Assembly (NCBI GenBank): GCA_948473115.1
Contig: CAOKWI010000049.1
Location: 1-33,861 of the forward strand
Source: an uncultured Lachnospiraceae bacterium
Lineage (GTDB): Bacteria; Bacillota; Clostridia; Lachnospirales; Lachnospiraceae
Direction of reading: 5' to 3'
Length of the DNA: 33,861 nucleotides
Every line of letters begins with the position of its first letter. Positions within the stretch are counted from its first letter, which is position 1. A program made the translations under genes and the position numbers. The notes below the pieces were generated by a model that saw only the letters and a list, made by a program, of their open reading frames with translations, searched no databases and was not told the origin of the DNA. Below are positions 16,469-24,598 of this stretch, in pieces.

Positions 16469-17326
16469 ATGAAAATGAGAGCACCTGAAACGCAGGAGGA
16501 GAGACTGGACTATCTGTTGCAGAAGTTCAGGGAAGATTCCGTACAATACAAAGATATGGAAGTGGAGGGCGGCTATGAGAACAGACGGTTGGCGCTGCGC
16601 TCCCTGATGAATATCCGCATGCCGGGGGAAATGGCGGAAGAGGTCATAAAGGTTCAGGACGAATTTCTGACATTGGAGACGAAGGAAAAAGGCATAGTGA
16701 CGCTGCGTGATATCCCCACAGTCAGGGAACAGTATGGCAGCAGTCATCCTTTTGGGGACAGGATTTCCGTCTGGCAGGGGGATATTACAAGACTGTCGGT
16801 GGGAGCCATTGTAAATGCGGCCAATTCCCGGATGCTGGGCTGCTTTGTGCCCTGTCACAGATGCATCGACAATGCCATCCACAGTGCAGCGGGAATCGAA
16901 CTGCGGGAGGAATGCAATGATCAGATGAGCCGGAAACGGATCAGATTCGGTTCCCGGTATGAGGAGCCGACCGGCCAGGCCATGCTCACAAAGGGTTACA
17001 ATCTTCCGGCAGAATATGTGATCCACACGGTGGGTCCCATCGTAGGATACCGCCTTACGGAGGAGCTCCGGCAGGATTTGAGGAGCTGTTATGAAAGTGT
17101 GCTGAAATGCTGCATGGAGAATGGGATCCGTTCTGTGGCATTCTGCTGCATTTCCACAGGAGAATTTCATTTTCCCAATGACGAGGCCGCGAAGATCGCG
17201 GTGGAAACGGTGACGACTGTGCTGAACGGTCATCAGAACGAAATGGACAGGATTATTTTTAATGTGTTCAAGGATCTGGACAGGGAGTATTATGAAGAAT
17301 TACTGTGCAGGAAACAGAGGGCGTGA
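16469..17326 (+). CDS. Zinc-type macro-domain protein-ADP-ribose hydrolase
   Basis: A 285-residue protein: an N-terminal helical region (~1-95) followed by a macro domain. QGDIT (103-107) and VNAANSRMLG (115-124) form the ADP-ribose site. GCFVPCHRCIDNAIH (124-138) contains the Cys-His-Cys zinc ligands (C125, H130, C132) that define the Zn-Macro class of SpyMacroD/SauMacro-like hydrolases. These remove ADP-ribose from proteins and usually sit beside a SirTM sirtuin and lipoylation genes; no such partner lies in this window. GGAGG lies 6 nt before the ATG at 16469. The stop codon is 3 nt from the apbE start, so the two are likely co-transcribed. The longer upstream frame overlaps the MATE gene and is rejected. 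Confidence 0.9.
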   Translation: MKMRAPETQEERLDYLLQKFREDSVQYKDMEVEGGYENRRLALRSLMNIRMPGEMAEEVIKVQDEFLTLETKEKGIVTLRDIPTVREQYGSSHPFGDRISVWQGDITRLSVGAIVNAANSRMLGCFVPCHRCIDNAIHSAAGIELREECNDQMSRKRIRFGSRYEEPTGQAMLTKGYNLPAEYVIHTVGPIVGYRLTEELRQDLRSCYESVLKCCMENGIRSVAFCCISTGEFHFPNDEAAKIAVETVTTVLNGHQNEMDRIIFNVFKDLDREYYEELLCRKQRA

Positions 17327-17329
17327 ACT

Positions 17330-18400
17330 ATGAAGAACTGGAGATTACGTCCTGGCCAGGGAAGAATGCGAAGCATTCTTTTAAGTGCCGCTTGCGGCAC
17401 TTTTTTATGCCTGACCGCCTGCTCCGGCCAGCGCGGCGATGAAATGACGGCGTATACAGAGTCCCTTTTTGCGATGGATACTTATATGACTTTTACCGCA
17501 TATGGCGCTAATGCGGAGGACGCGCTTAAACAGGTGTGTGACAGGATTGCGGAATTGGAAGGACTGTGGTCCGCCACGGACGCAGGAAGTGAGATCTATC
17601 AGGTCAACCACAGCGGCGGGCAGCCGGTGGCCGTTAGCGGGGAGACGGAGGAGCTGGTCTCCTTTGCCCTTGCCATGGCGGAGGAGACGGACGGCGCCCT
17701 GGAGCCTACGATCTATCCGGTTCTGACGGCGTGGGGATTCACCACGGATGAAAATCGTGTGCCTGCTGGCAATGAGATCGCTGAGCGGCTGGCAACTGTG
17801 GGATATGAAGAGGTGAATATAGAAAGCGGAGCCATTACCCTGGAGGCAGGGGCCATGCTGGATCTGGGCGCTGTGGGAAAGGGTTATGCGGGAGATGAAG
17901 CCGTAAGGATATTAAAGGACAATGGCGTTTCCTCCGCATTGCTGGATGTTGGCGGCAATATTCAGGCATTGGGCACAAAGCCCGACGGAAGCCGCTGGCG
18001 TGTGGGACTGAAGGATCCTTTTTCGGGAGGGGTGCTGGGTGTGATCCGGGTGGCGGATGAAGCGGTGGTCACCTCCGGGAGTTATGAAAGGTATTTTATT
18101 GGGGGGGACGGCAAAAAATATGGGCATATCATTGATCCTGCCACAGGTTATCCTGTGGATAACGGACTGGCCTCGGTGACGGTCATATCCGGCGAAGGAA
18201 AACTGTGTGACGCCCTTTCCACCGCCCTGTTTGTGATGGGGCTTGAAAGAGCGGAGGACTACTGGAGACAGCGCCAGGGATTTGATATGATCCTGGTCAC
18301 GGAGGACGGGAATATTTATGTGACAGAGGGGATCAAGGATCAGTTTTCCCTACAGGGCGAATACCGTGATATGACCGTGAATGTGGTGGAGTTTGAATGA
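17330..18400 (+). CDS. apbE: FAD:protein FMN transferase ApbE (lipoprotein)
   Basis: A 356-residue ApbE-family protein that moves FMN from FAD onto Thr/Ser of extracytoplasmic flavoproteins in a Mg-dependent reaction. The N-terminus has a basic region and a lipobox LTAC (Cys at about 31), so it is anchored on the outer membrane face. Family marks are MDTYMTFTAYG (49-59), LDLGAVGKGYAGDEA, LLDVGGNIQALG, and the late HIIDPATGYPV and SGEGKLCDALSTALFVMG blocks that bind metal and FAD. It begins 3 nt after the macro-domain gene. No FMN-accepting partner (RnfG, NqrC or FMN-bind protein) is seen here. The signal-peptide codons contain two hairpins, one resembling an intrinsic terminator. Confidence 0.93.
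   Translation: MKNWRLRPGQGRMRSILLSAACGTFLCLTACSGQRGDEMTAYTESLFAMDTYMTFTAYGANAEDALKQVCDRIAELEGLWSATDAGSEIYQVNHSGGQPVAVSGETEELVSFALAMAEETDGALEPTIYPVLTAWGFTTDENRVPAGNEIAERLATVGYEEVNIESGAITLEAGAMLDLGAVGKGYAGDEAVRILKDNGVSSALLDVGGNIQALGTKPDGSRWRVGLKDPFSGGVLGVIRVADEAVVTSGSYERYFIGGDGKKYGHIIDPATGYPVDNGLASVTVISGEGKLCDALSTALFVMGLERAEDYWRQRQGFDMILVTEDGNIYVTEGIKDQFSLQGEYRDMTVNVVEFE
17362..17406 (+). terminator. Terminator-like double hairpin inside the apbE signal-peptide codons
   Basis: AAGAATGC-GAA-GCATTCTT (17362-17380) is a perfect 8-bp stem. Next come AAGTGCCGC (17383-17391) and GCGGCACTT (17394-17402), with six T residues at 17401-17406. The second looks like an intrinsic terminator although it lies in the coding region. 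It could attenuate apbE or be codon coincidence. Confidence 0.4.
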
Positions 18401-18460
18401 TCTGACCATCACGGATGCAGCAATGTTTTCCTGTTTTTAATAAAATGGAAACAGAGAATA

Positions 18461-18469
18461 TGCTATACT
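18461..18469 (+). promoter_or_regulatory. Extended -10 promoter of the ABC exporter genes
   Basis: TGC followed by TATACT (18464-18469), with no good -35. The expected transcript start near 18476 argues that the ATG at 18476 is not used and that translation starts at 18524. Confidence 0.5.
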
Positions 18470-18523
18470 TATGGCATGGGCCGGGAAACACATCATAAAG
18501 CGGGAAAGGCAGAAGGAATTGGG

Positions 18524-19228
18524 ATGGGTGCGTTTGTGACGTTTGAAAAGGTGAACAAAATATATCGGACGGGAGAGGTGGAGATCCAGGCGCTCAAAAA
18601 TGTAAATTTTGAGATCGGGCAGGGAGAGTTCTGCGTGATTGTGGGCGCTTCCGGAGCAGGAAAGACGACCATATTGAATATCCTGGGCGGGATGGACAGT
18701 CTCACCAGCGGACGCGTCATGCTGGACGGGCAGGAGGTCTCCGCATATCATAAAAAGCAGCTTACCGATTATCGGCGCTATGATATCGGGTTTGTATTCC
18801 AGTTTTACAATCTGGTACAGAACCTGACGGCTCTTGAAAATGTGGAGTTGGCGGCACAGATCTGTAAGGAGCCCCTGGACGCGGCGCAGGTGCTCCGGGA
18901 AGTGGGGCTGCAGGACAGGATGGGCAATTTCCCCGCCCAGCTTTCGGGAGGGGAACAGCAGAGAGTTGCCATTGCAAGGGCTCTTGCAAAGAATCCCAAG
19001 CTCCTGCTCTGTGACGAGCCCACGGGAGCCCTGGACTACAATACAGGGAAAGCGGTCCTGAAACTGCTTCAGGACACTTGCAGGCAGAAGGGCAGGACAG
19101 TGGTGGTAATCACCCATAACCAGGCGCTGACGGCCATGGCGGACAGGATCATCACCGTGAAGAACGGTACGGTGGTCAGCATGGTGAGGAATGAACATAT
19201 TGTAGATATACAGGACATTGAATGGTAA
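18524..19228 (+). CDS. ABC exporter ATP-binding protein (MacB/LolD-like)
   Basis: A 234-residue ATPase. Walker A is GASGAGKTT (41-49), signature LSGGEQQR (140-147), Walker [13 protein letters not shown] (160-171) and switch H198 in ITHN. The [19 protein letters not shown] region is typical of the LolD/MacB/FtsE group that powers FtsX-type permeases. It should form a complex with the 1172-residue permease encoded 100 bp downstream. AAGGA lies upstream of the ATG at 18524. Substrate is unknown; related complexes perform mechanotransmission, lipoprotein or peptide export, or drug resistance. Confidence 0.92.
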   Translation: MGAFVTFEKVNKIYRTGEVEIQALKNVNFEIGQGEFCVIVGASGAGKTTILNILGGMDSLTSGRVMLDGQEVSAYHKKQLTDYRRYDIGFVFQFYNLVQNLTALENVELAAQICKEPLDAAQVLREVGLQDRMGNFPAQLSGGEQQRVAIARALAKNPKLLLCDEPTGALDYNTGKAVLKLLQDTCRQKGRTVVVITHNQALTAMADRIITVKNGTVVSMVRNEHIVDIQDIEW

Positions 19229-19328
19229 AAGGGCAATGTCTGTTTGTGGCTGTGTGGAACAGGGTCTGTAAGGGTATGCCTGCGTTGCTGTGGATGGCAT
19301 ATGGCAGGGAACATGTAGGGATGTGGCA

Positions 19329-22300
19329 ATGAAAACAATCTGGAAATCGACATTACGGGAAATTAAAGAGAGTTTCGGGCGGTTTATTGCGATCCTGGCG
19401 ATTGTCGCACTGGGAGTGGGCTTTTTTGCAGGTCTCAAGGTGACGAGGGCGGCCATGGTGGAAACCACGGGGAATTACCTTGAGAAACAGGGCTTTTATG
19501 ATTTCAGGCTGATGTCTACCCTGGGCTTTGGCCGGGAGGAAGTGGAGTATCTGGGGCAGCAGGAGGGTGTGCGCGGCGTGGAGGGCGCCGTCTCCTTTGA
19601 CATAATCTGTCAGGATGCGGACGGCAATGAGAGTGTGATGAAAGTGCACAGCATTACGGAGGAGCTGAACCGGCTGGTGGTCTTGAAGGGACGCATGCCG
19701 CAGGGCGCTGACGAGTGTGTGGCGGATGCCAATGTATATGGGGAAGCACGTATCGGGGAAATACTGACGCTTTCGGAGAATAATGCGGAGGAGGATCTGG
19801 AGCATTTTGCCTGCCGGGAGTATACCGTTGTGGGCATTGTGCAGTCGCCTGCATATATCCAGTATGAGAGGGGAAATACCTCCCTGGGGACCGGCAGGGT
19901 GAGCGGCTTTGTCTATCTGCCTTATGAAGGGTTTGACGTGGACTATTATACGGAGATCTTCGTCAAATTTGAGGAAGCGTTTCCCCTGTATAGTGACGAG
20001 TATCAGGATTTCATTGCGGAGAAGGAGCCTGTCTGGGAGGGTCGTCTCTCGGAGGCAGCGGACACAAGGTATCACAGGGTTTTAAAAGATGCCCAGGAGG
20101 AGCTGGCGGAGGCAAGGGCGGAATTTGACGCGGAGAAAACGGATGCGGAGCAGGAACTGGCAGAGGCCTGGGCCGAACTTGAGGATGCCAGGGAACAGCT
20201 GGCGGACGGTGAGAGGCAGCTGGCAGAGGCCAGGGAGGAATTGGCTGATGCGCGGAAAACGGTGGCGGACAAAACAAAGGAACTGGCAGATGGCGAGCGG
20301 GAGTTAGCGGATGCGGAGCAGGATCTGGCGGATGGCGAACAGGCGCTGGGAGAGGCCCTTGCGGAATGGAACAAGGGTAATGAACGGTTGGGCGAGGCTG
20401 AGAGCGATCTTGCGGAGGGCAGGAGACAGCTGGAGGAGCAGAAGGCTGCCTTGACCGCAGGAAGTGAAGAAATTGCTGCCGGCGAGCAGGCGCTGGCGGC
20501 AGCGGAGCGTGAGCTGCAGCTGAAAGAGGAAGAGCTGTCCCGGGGCAGGCAGGAGATTCAGGGGATGGAACAGCAGCTTAAGGATATGCTTGATGCGGGA
20601 ATCCTCTCTGCGGAATCCGCTGAGGCGCAGGAATTTGCGGCCCGGATCCAGGCTGCGAAGGATCAGTTTGCCGTGTATGAAATGCAGCTTCAGGAGGGGC
20701 AGGAACAGCTTGCCCGGGAGCAGGCAAAGGTGGCGGCGGCCAAGTCGGCCATTGCGGAGGGATGGTCTGCGGTGGCTGTCTATGAACAGCAGCTTCAGGA
20801 AGGGCAGGAGGAGATTAACCGGGCCAATGACGACCTGACTGCCGGATGGGAGAAACTGGAAGCAGGACAACAGGAGCTTATCGACGGCAGGGCAGCGCTT
20901 GAGGATGCAAGGGCGCAGATTGCCGATGGGGAAAAGCAGCTTGCGGATGCCGCAAAGGAAATCAAGGAAGCGGAGCAGACCATTGCGGATAAGGAGGGGG
21001 AGCTTGCGGACGGGCAGGCCGAGTATGAGGATGGTCTGGCGGAATATGAAGAAGGTGTGGAAGAGTTTGACGGGAAAATCGCGGATGCGCAGCGGAAGCT
21101 GGATGACGCGGAGCAGGAGATCGCGGATCTGAAAGAGCCTGACAGTTACCTGCTGGGGCGTGACACCAATGTAGGGTATGTGTGCTTTGAAAATGATTCC
21201 TCCATTGTGGAGGGAATTGCAAATATCTTTCCGGTGTTCTTTTTCCTGGTGGCGGCACTGGTGTGCATTACCACGATGAATCGCATGGTGGAGGAGCAGC
21301 GGACACAGATCGGTGTGCTCAAGGCGCTGGGCTACAGTGAGGCCGTTATCATGTCCAAGTATATGTTCTATTCCGGGGCGGCGGCCGTGATCGGCTGTAT
21401 CATCGGCTATGCCGGAGGAACCTGGCTGTTTCCCAGGGTAATCTGGACGGCCTACGGGATCATGTACCGTGTGGATACACTGGTCTATGTGTTTGACTGG
21501 AAGCTGGCGGTTATTTCCCTGGCTGTGTCAGTCCTTTGTTCCGTGGGAACCACCTGGCTTTCCTGTCGGGTGGAGCTGAAGGAGGTGGCGGCGCAGCTGA
21601 TGCGGCCGAAGTCGCCCAAGGCGGGGAAAAGGGTATTCCTCGAATATATGACGTTTCTATGGAGACGTCTGGGCTTCCTGAGAAAAGTATCCATACGCAA
21701 TATTTTCCGATATAAGAAGCGCCTGGTCATGATGGTAATGGGGATCAGCGGATGCACGGCTCTTCTGGTGACCGGATTCGGCATCAAGGATTCCATTGCG
21801 GAGGTAGCAGTACAGCAGTTTGAGGAGATTCAGACCTATGACCTGAACGTGCTCTTTTCCGAGGATATTTCAGAGGAAATGCTTGAAAGAATGGACGGCC
21901 TTTTGGAAAATGCGGAAAGTGGAGAAGGAGCCGGAACCGGGAGTGGAGAAGGAGCCGGAACCGCAGTGTATGCGGCAGTCCATGAGACTACCATTGACCT
22001 CGTGACAGCAGGCGGCAGGAAGTCGGTGAATCTGTTGACGTTGGACGGGAATACTAATATGACGCCTTTCCTGAACCTGCACACGGCGGACGATGAACCG
22101 ATAGCGTTTCCCGCTGTAGGAGAACTGGTGATCACCGACAAGGTCGCGAAGGACTATGGGATCACGGTGGGAGATACGGTGACGCTCCAGAATGAGGATA
22201 TGCAGACGATCACCGCAAAAGTGTCGGGGATCAATCAGAATTTTATTTATAATTATGTCTATATCAACAGTGGGACTTACAGAGAGCAGACGGGGGAGGA

Positions 22301-22847
22301 AGCCGGATTCAGGAATCTCTATCTCAATCTCCCGGGGGACGCGGATGCGCATCTGATCGCTGCGGCGCTGATGAAGTGGGATGAAGTGGCGAATGTCACC
22401 GTGAATGCGGATACCATGGAGCGCTTTTCCAGTATGATGCGGAGCCTTGACCTGATTGTGGTGTTTGTCATTGCCTGCGCCGCCGGCCTGGCGTTTATTG
22501 TGCTGTACAATCTGACGAATATCAATATCACGGAGCGCGTCCGGGAGATCGCCACCATCAAGGTTTTGGGATTTCACAGGAGGGAAACAGCTGCCTATGT
22601 GTTCAGGGAGAATATGGTGCTGGCGGCGCTGGGGATCATGGCGGGCCTGCCCCTTGGTCATCTGCTGCACCGGTTTGTGATGAATGAGATCCATATTGAT
22701 ATGATTGCCTTTGATATCCGGGTGCTTCCTATCAGCTATTTCTACAGTGTGGTACTGACTTACCTGTTTGCCGGGCTGGTGAACCTTATCATGGGCGGCA
22801 AGCTGGAGAAAATCAGCATGACGGAATCCTTAAAGAGTGTGGATTGA
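19329..22847 (+). CDS. Large FtsX-like ABC permease with long extracytoplasmic coiled coil
   Basis: A 1172-residue membrane protein. One transmembrane helix lies near residues 13-35 (RFIAILAIVALGVGFFAGL), then an extracytoplasmic domain. Residues ~240-605 form a very long coiled coil of ELADGExELAxA-like repeats rich in Ala, Glu and Leu. An FtsX domain of three helices (~630-745) follows, then a helix near 797-818, a second extracytoplasmic domain, and a final FtsX domain (~1037-1163). It pairs with the ATPase gene upstream. Proteins of this build occur in Clostridia with unknown cargo, and mechanical signalling or surface export are plausible. A 24-bp tandem duplication (21918-21965) encodes a Gly/Glu/Ser/Ala linker. 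The start at 19329 gives a normal N-terminus. Confidence 0.9.
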   Translation: MKTIWKSTLREIKESFGRFIAILAIVALGVGFFAGLKVTRAAMVETTGNYLEKQGFYDFRLMSTLGFGREEVEYLGQQEGVRGVEGAVSFDIICQDADGNESVMKVHSITEELNRLVVLKGRMPQGADECVADANVYGEARIGEILTLSENNAEEDLEHFACREYTVVGIVQSPAYIQYERGNTSLGTGRVSGFVYLPYEGFDVDYYTEIFVKFEEAFPLYSDEYQDFIAEKEPVWEGRLSEAADTRYHRVLKDAQEELAEARAEFDAEKTDAEQELAEAWAELEDAREQLADGERQLAEAREELADARKTVADKTKELADGERELADAEQDLADGEQALGEALAEWNKGNERLGEAESDLAEGRRQLEEQKAALTAGSEEIAAGEQALAAAERELQLKEEELSRGRQEIQGMEQQLKDMLDAGILSAESAEAQEFAARIQAAKDQFAVYEMQLQEGQEQLAREQAKVAAAKSAIAEGWSAVAVYEQQLQEGQEEINRANDDLTAGWEKLEAGQQELIDGRAALEDARAQIADGEKQLADAAKEIKEAEQTIADKEGELADGQAEYEDGLAEYEEGVEEFDGKIADAQRKLDDAEQEIADLKEPDSYLLGRDTNVGYVCFENDSSIVEGIANIFPVFFFLVAALVCITTMNRMVEEQRTQIGVLKALGYSEAVIMSKYMFYSGAAAVIGCIIGYAGGTWLFPRVIWTAYGIMYRVDTLVYVFDWKLAVISLAVSVLCSVGTTWLSCRVELKEVAAQLMRPKSPKAGKRVFLEYMTFLWRRLGFLRKVSIRNIFRYKKRLVMMVMGISGCTALLVTGFGIKDSIAEVAVQQFEEIQTYDLNVLFSEDISEEMLERMDGLLENAESGEGAGTGSGEGAGTAVYAAVHETTIDLVTAGGRKSVNLLTLDGNTNMTPFLNLHTADDEPIAFPAVGELVITDKVAKDYGITVGDTVTLQNEDMQTITAKVSGINQNFIYNYVYINSGTYREQTGEEAGFRNLYLNLPGDADAHLIAAALMKWDEVANVTVNADTMERFSSMMRSLDLIVVFVIACAAGLAFIVLYNLTNINITERVREIATIKVLGFHRRETAAYVFRENMVLAALGIMAGLPLGHLLHRFVMNEIHIDMIAFDIRVLPISYFYSVVLTYLFAGLVNLIMGGKLEKISMTESLKSVD
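21918..21965 (+). repeat. 24-bp tandem duplication in the FtsX permease gene
   Basis: Two adjacent 24-bp units differ only at the last two bases and encode the repeated SGEGAGTG / SGEGAGTA linker. This looks like a recent in-frame slippage or duplication event. Confidence 0.8.
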
Positions 22848-22870
22848 CCCTTTCGGGTCATCCCACACTC
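22835..22870. terminator. Hairpin between convergent FtsX-permease and sigma-fusion genes
   Basis: GAGTGTGG with CCACACTC and TGACCC with GGGTCA form a 16-position stem with two mismatches and a TTTC loop. It overlaps the permease stop codon. It is probably a bidirectional terminator, though the T tract is poor. Confidence 0.6.
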
Positions 22871-22877
22871 CCTGTTG

Positions 22878-24149
22878 TCAGAGGATATAATCTGTAATAC
22901 AGTCATACCATTGTACATAAGGGATGCCGTCCACCATGAGCCGTTCATTTTCCGGAAGGAGTTCGCTCCACTTCTTCTGATAACGGTCAATGGCCCAGTC
23001 GTCCCGATTGAATCGCCTCCACAGAATCGTCCTTCCGTTCCGGTCCAGGAATTGCTCTGACAATACGCCACAGCCGCAGGCATTAATATCCATGACACAG
23101 ACAGTGTCATAGCTTTTTCCGTTAATGGTAACCTTGTACCTTCCTACGATGTCCAACAGAAATTCATGATCCTTGCAGGTAATATCTGCCCCATTTCTCA
23201 GGATATCGCCCTTGGGAGACAGATTTGTTTCATTTCCACAATTATTTTCGCCAAATCCCCAGTTAGGCACAAATTCGTCACCATCCAGGAATGTAATATA
23301 ATTTCTGACATCTTCGTCAGTCCTGATTGTCGCCAGAAAACGACAGTGGGTATCTGTAAGCTGGGCAATGAAGGTACGGTTTATCACCTCTTCCCTATGG
23401 GAGTAGGAAGATTCCCTGGCAGTGAGTTCTACGCCTTCTATACCATGTACTTTTGCTTTTCCGGTGACTTTCATATCATAAATATGGCTGCAATCACGGG
23501 AGGGCATATCATACATGCCCCAGGAAAGTGCTTCCCCCGGCTTGGGTACGAGGAACCATCCCATTAATTCCTCCCATTTCACAGAGAAAGGTTTTTCAGC
23601 GCTTTCCGCTATTGTGTACTCCGGCATTTTTTCGGGTAATTTCTTCATATTGCATTCTCCTTTCAACTCATCGGTGTGGTGAGGATATTTGTTTTTAAAG
23701 TTCTGCTTTGCCGTAAAGAGTCTGCTCTTCACAGTTCCCACGGGAATGTCCAGCAGCCTGGCAATCTGTGCCTGGGGCATTTCTTTCCAAAAGTACAGAT
23801 AGAGAATCTGCTTATCTTTATTCCCCAGGCGTTCCCACGTGTCTCTGACGGTAGATACCTCTGTAATGCCATATCTGCTGTCCGACAGTTCCTTTTCGGT
23901 CAACGCGTCAATGGGAATCTCAAACAGGGCAGCTTTCTTACGGTAATAATCATTGCACTTATTTCTGGCAATGCTGATCAGCCAGGCTTTAAAGGAATCT
24001 CGGTTTTTCAGGCGGGAAAAGTTCTGATAAGCCGCAAGATATATTTCCTGTAGCATATCTTTCGCATCTTCCCTGGAGTGCAGACGAAACCGCACATAGC
24101 GCTCCACGGACACCTGCTCCGCATTTAACATTTTTTCAAAGTCGTCCAT
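22878..24149 (-). CDS. ECF sigma factor fused to a C-terminal domain of unknown function
   Basis: A 423-residue protein. Residues 1-~167 are a complete ECF sigma factor: region 2 (EDAKDMLQEIYLAAYQNF and AWLISIARNKCNDYYRKK) and region 4 (ILYLYFWKEMPQAQIARLLD, then IPVGTVKSRL). The remaining 256 residues start at M168 (MKKLPEKMPEYTI) and match no fold I recognise; they include WEELMGWFLVPKPGEALSWG and several Cys. A GAAAGGAG ribosome site lies 8 nt before codon 168, so this part may also be made alone. The start at 24149 follows AAGGAGACAC. The C-terminal part may sense a signal or restrain the sigma factor, but this is inference. An ECF-like promoter lies upstream. Confidence 0.85.
   Translation of the reverse strand: MDDFEKMLNAEQVSVERYVRFRLHSREDAKDMLQEIYLAAYQNFSRLKNRDSFKAWLISIARNKCNDYYRKKAALFEIPIDALTEKELSDSRYGITEVSTVRDTWERLGNKDKQILYLYFWKEMPQAQIARLLDIPVGTVKSRLFTAKQNFKNKYPHHTDELKGECNMKKLPEKMPEYTIAESAEKPFSVKWEELMGWFLVPKPGEALSWGMYDMPSRDCSHIYDMKVTGKAKVHGIEGVELTARESSYSHREEVINRTFIAQLTDTHCRFLATIRTDEDVRNYITFLDGDEFVPNWGFGENNCGNETNLSPKGDILRNGADITCKDHEFLLDIVGRYKVTINGKSYDTVCVMDINACGCGVLSEQFLDRNGRTILWRRFNRDDWAIDRYQKKWSELLPENERLMVDGIPYVQWYDCITDYIL
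23657..23664 (-). promoter_or_regulatory. Internal ribosome binding site within the sigma-fusion gene
   Basis: GAAAGGAG on the minus strand, 8 nt before an in-frame ATG at 23648. Translation from here would give a separate 256-residue protein (22878-23648) equal to the C-terminal domain. Confidence 0.6.
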
Positions 24150-24159
24150 GTGTCTCCTT

Positions 24160-24429
24160 TCATTCCTGCTTTGTAAAATAATACAGCATTCCGATCTTAA
24201 CATCCTGACATTCATCATTTGGGTAACCGCAGACCAGACATCCTGTATTTGGATTTTCCAGACATCGCACTAAATTAGGACTGGCTGCCTTAACTCCGGA
24301 TTTCATATACTCTGTTTTATTCCCGCGAGCAATGGGCCAAGCCAGTGTGCTGGCTTTGTGCCGCTGCTTGCAGCGGGGTCTTTGATTGCAGCTTCGGACA
24401 AAACAGCAATTTCCTGCCACGAACTTCAT
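24160..24429 (-). CDS. Small cysteine-rich hypothetical protein upstream of the sigma gene
   Basis: An 89-residue frame with a good GGAGG ribosome site 6 nt before the ATG at 24429. It ends 10 nt before the sigma gene start, so the two could form an operon. It carries eight Cys, including NTGCLVCGYPNDEC near the C-terminus, which could bind zinc. No family is recognised. The middle part overlaps a stem (GCCGCTGC with GCAGCGGG), so this could be a chance frame over a leader. Its position and ribosome site argue for a real gene; a redox or metal-sensing partner of the sigma factor is one possibility. Confidence 0.45.
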   Translation of the reverse strand: MKFVAGNCCFVRSCNQRPRCKQRHKASTLAWPIARGNKTEYMKSGVKAASPNLVRCLENPNTGCLVCGYPNDECQDVKIGMLYYFTKQE

Positions 24430-24458
24430 AAATATCCTCCATAACTGTGTTTTTGCCT

Positions 24459-24472
24459 TGAAAACGTTTTCA
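24459..24472 (-). promoter_or_regulatory. Perfect cre-like palindrome (CcpA or LacI-family operator)
   Basis: TGAAAACGTTTTCA is a perfect 14-bp palindrome and fits the CcpA cre consensus TGWAANCGNTNWCA. It overlaps the expected transcript start of the sigma-factor promoter, a position suited to repression by carbon source. Confidence 0.65.
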
Positions 24473-24475
24473 TTT

Positions 24476-24506
24476 ATTATAGACAGAATTTTACGGCGAA
24501 AGGTTC
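24476..24506 (-). promoter_or_regulatory. ECF-like or sigma-A promoter of the sigma-fusion operon
   Basis: On the minus strand TGAACCTTT with GAACCT at 24501-24506 is followed after 16 nt by GTCTA (24480-24484), the pattern of ECF-dependent promoters. A TATAAT (24476-24481) overlaps it, but its matching -35 is poor. Autoregulation by the ECF factor is inferred. Confidence 0.5.
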
Positions 24507-24561
24507 ATTTTATTTTACAGAAAAACAATTCGTGCAGTGAGAAATACCACTCATGCCAGAG

Positions 24562-24592
24562 TTGCTTTTTTGTTTCCAGGGTGTAGTATAAT
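24562..24592 (+). promoter_or_regulatory. Promoter directly before the folded element
   Basis: TTGCTT (24562-24567) and a perfect TATAAT (24587-24592) with a long 19-nt spacer. The predicted transcript start (about 24599) falls at the first base pairs of the folded element. Confidence 0.5.
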
Positions 24593-24598
24593 GTCCGC

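Noticed and set aside
18476..18523. Upstream start for the ABC ATPase at 18476
   Set aside because: It coincides with the expected transcript start, has no ribosome site and adds 16 atypical residues.
20304..20870. Open frames on both strands in the coiled-coil part of the permease gene
   Set aside because: They arise from the repetitive GAG/GCG-rich codons of the coiled coil and show no independent signals.
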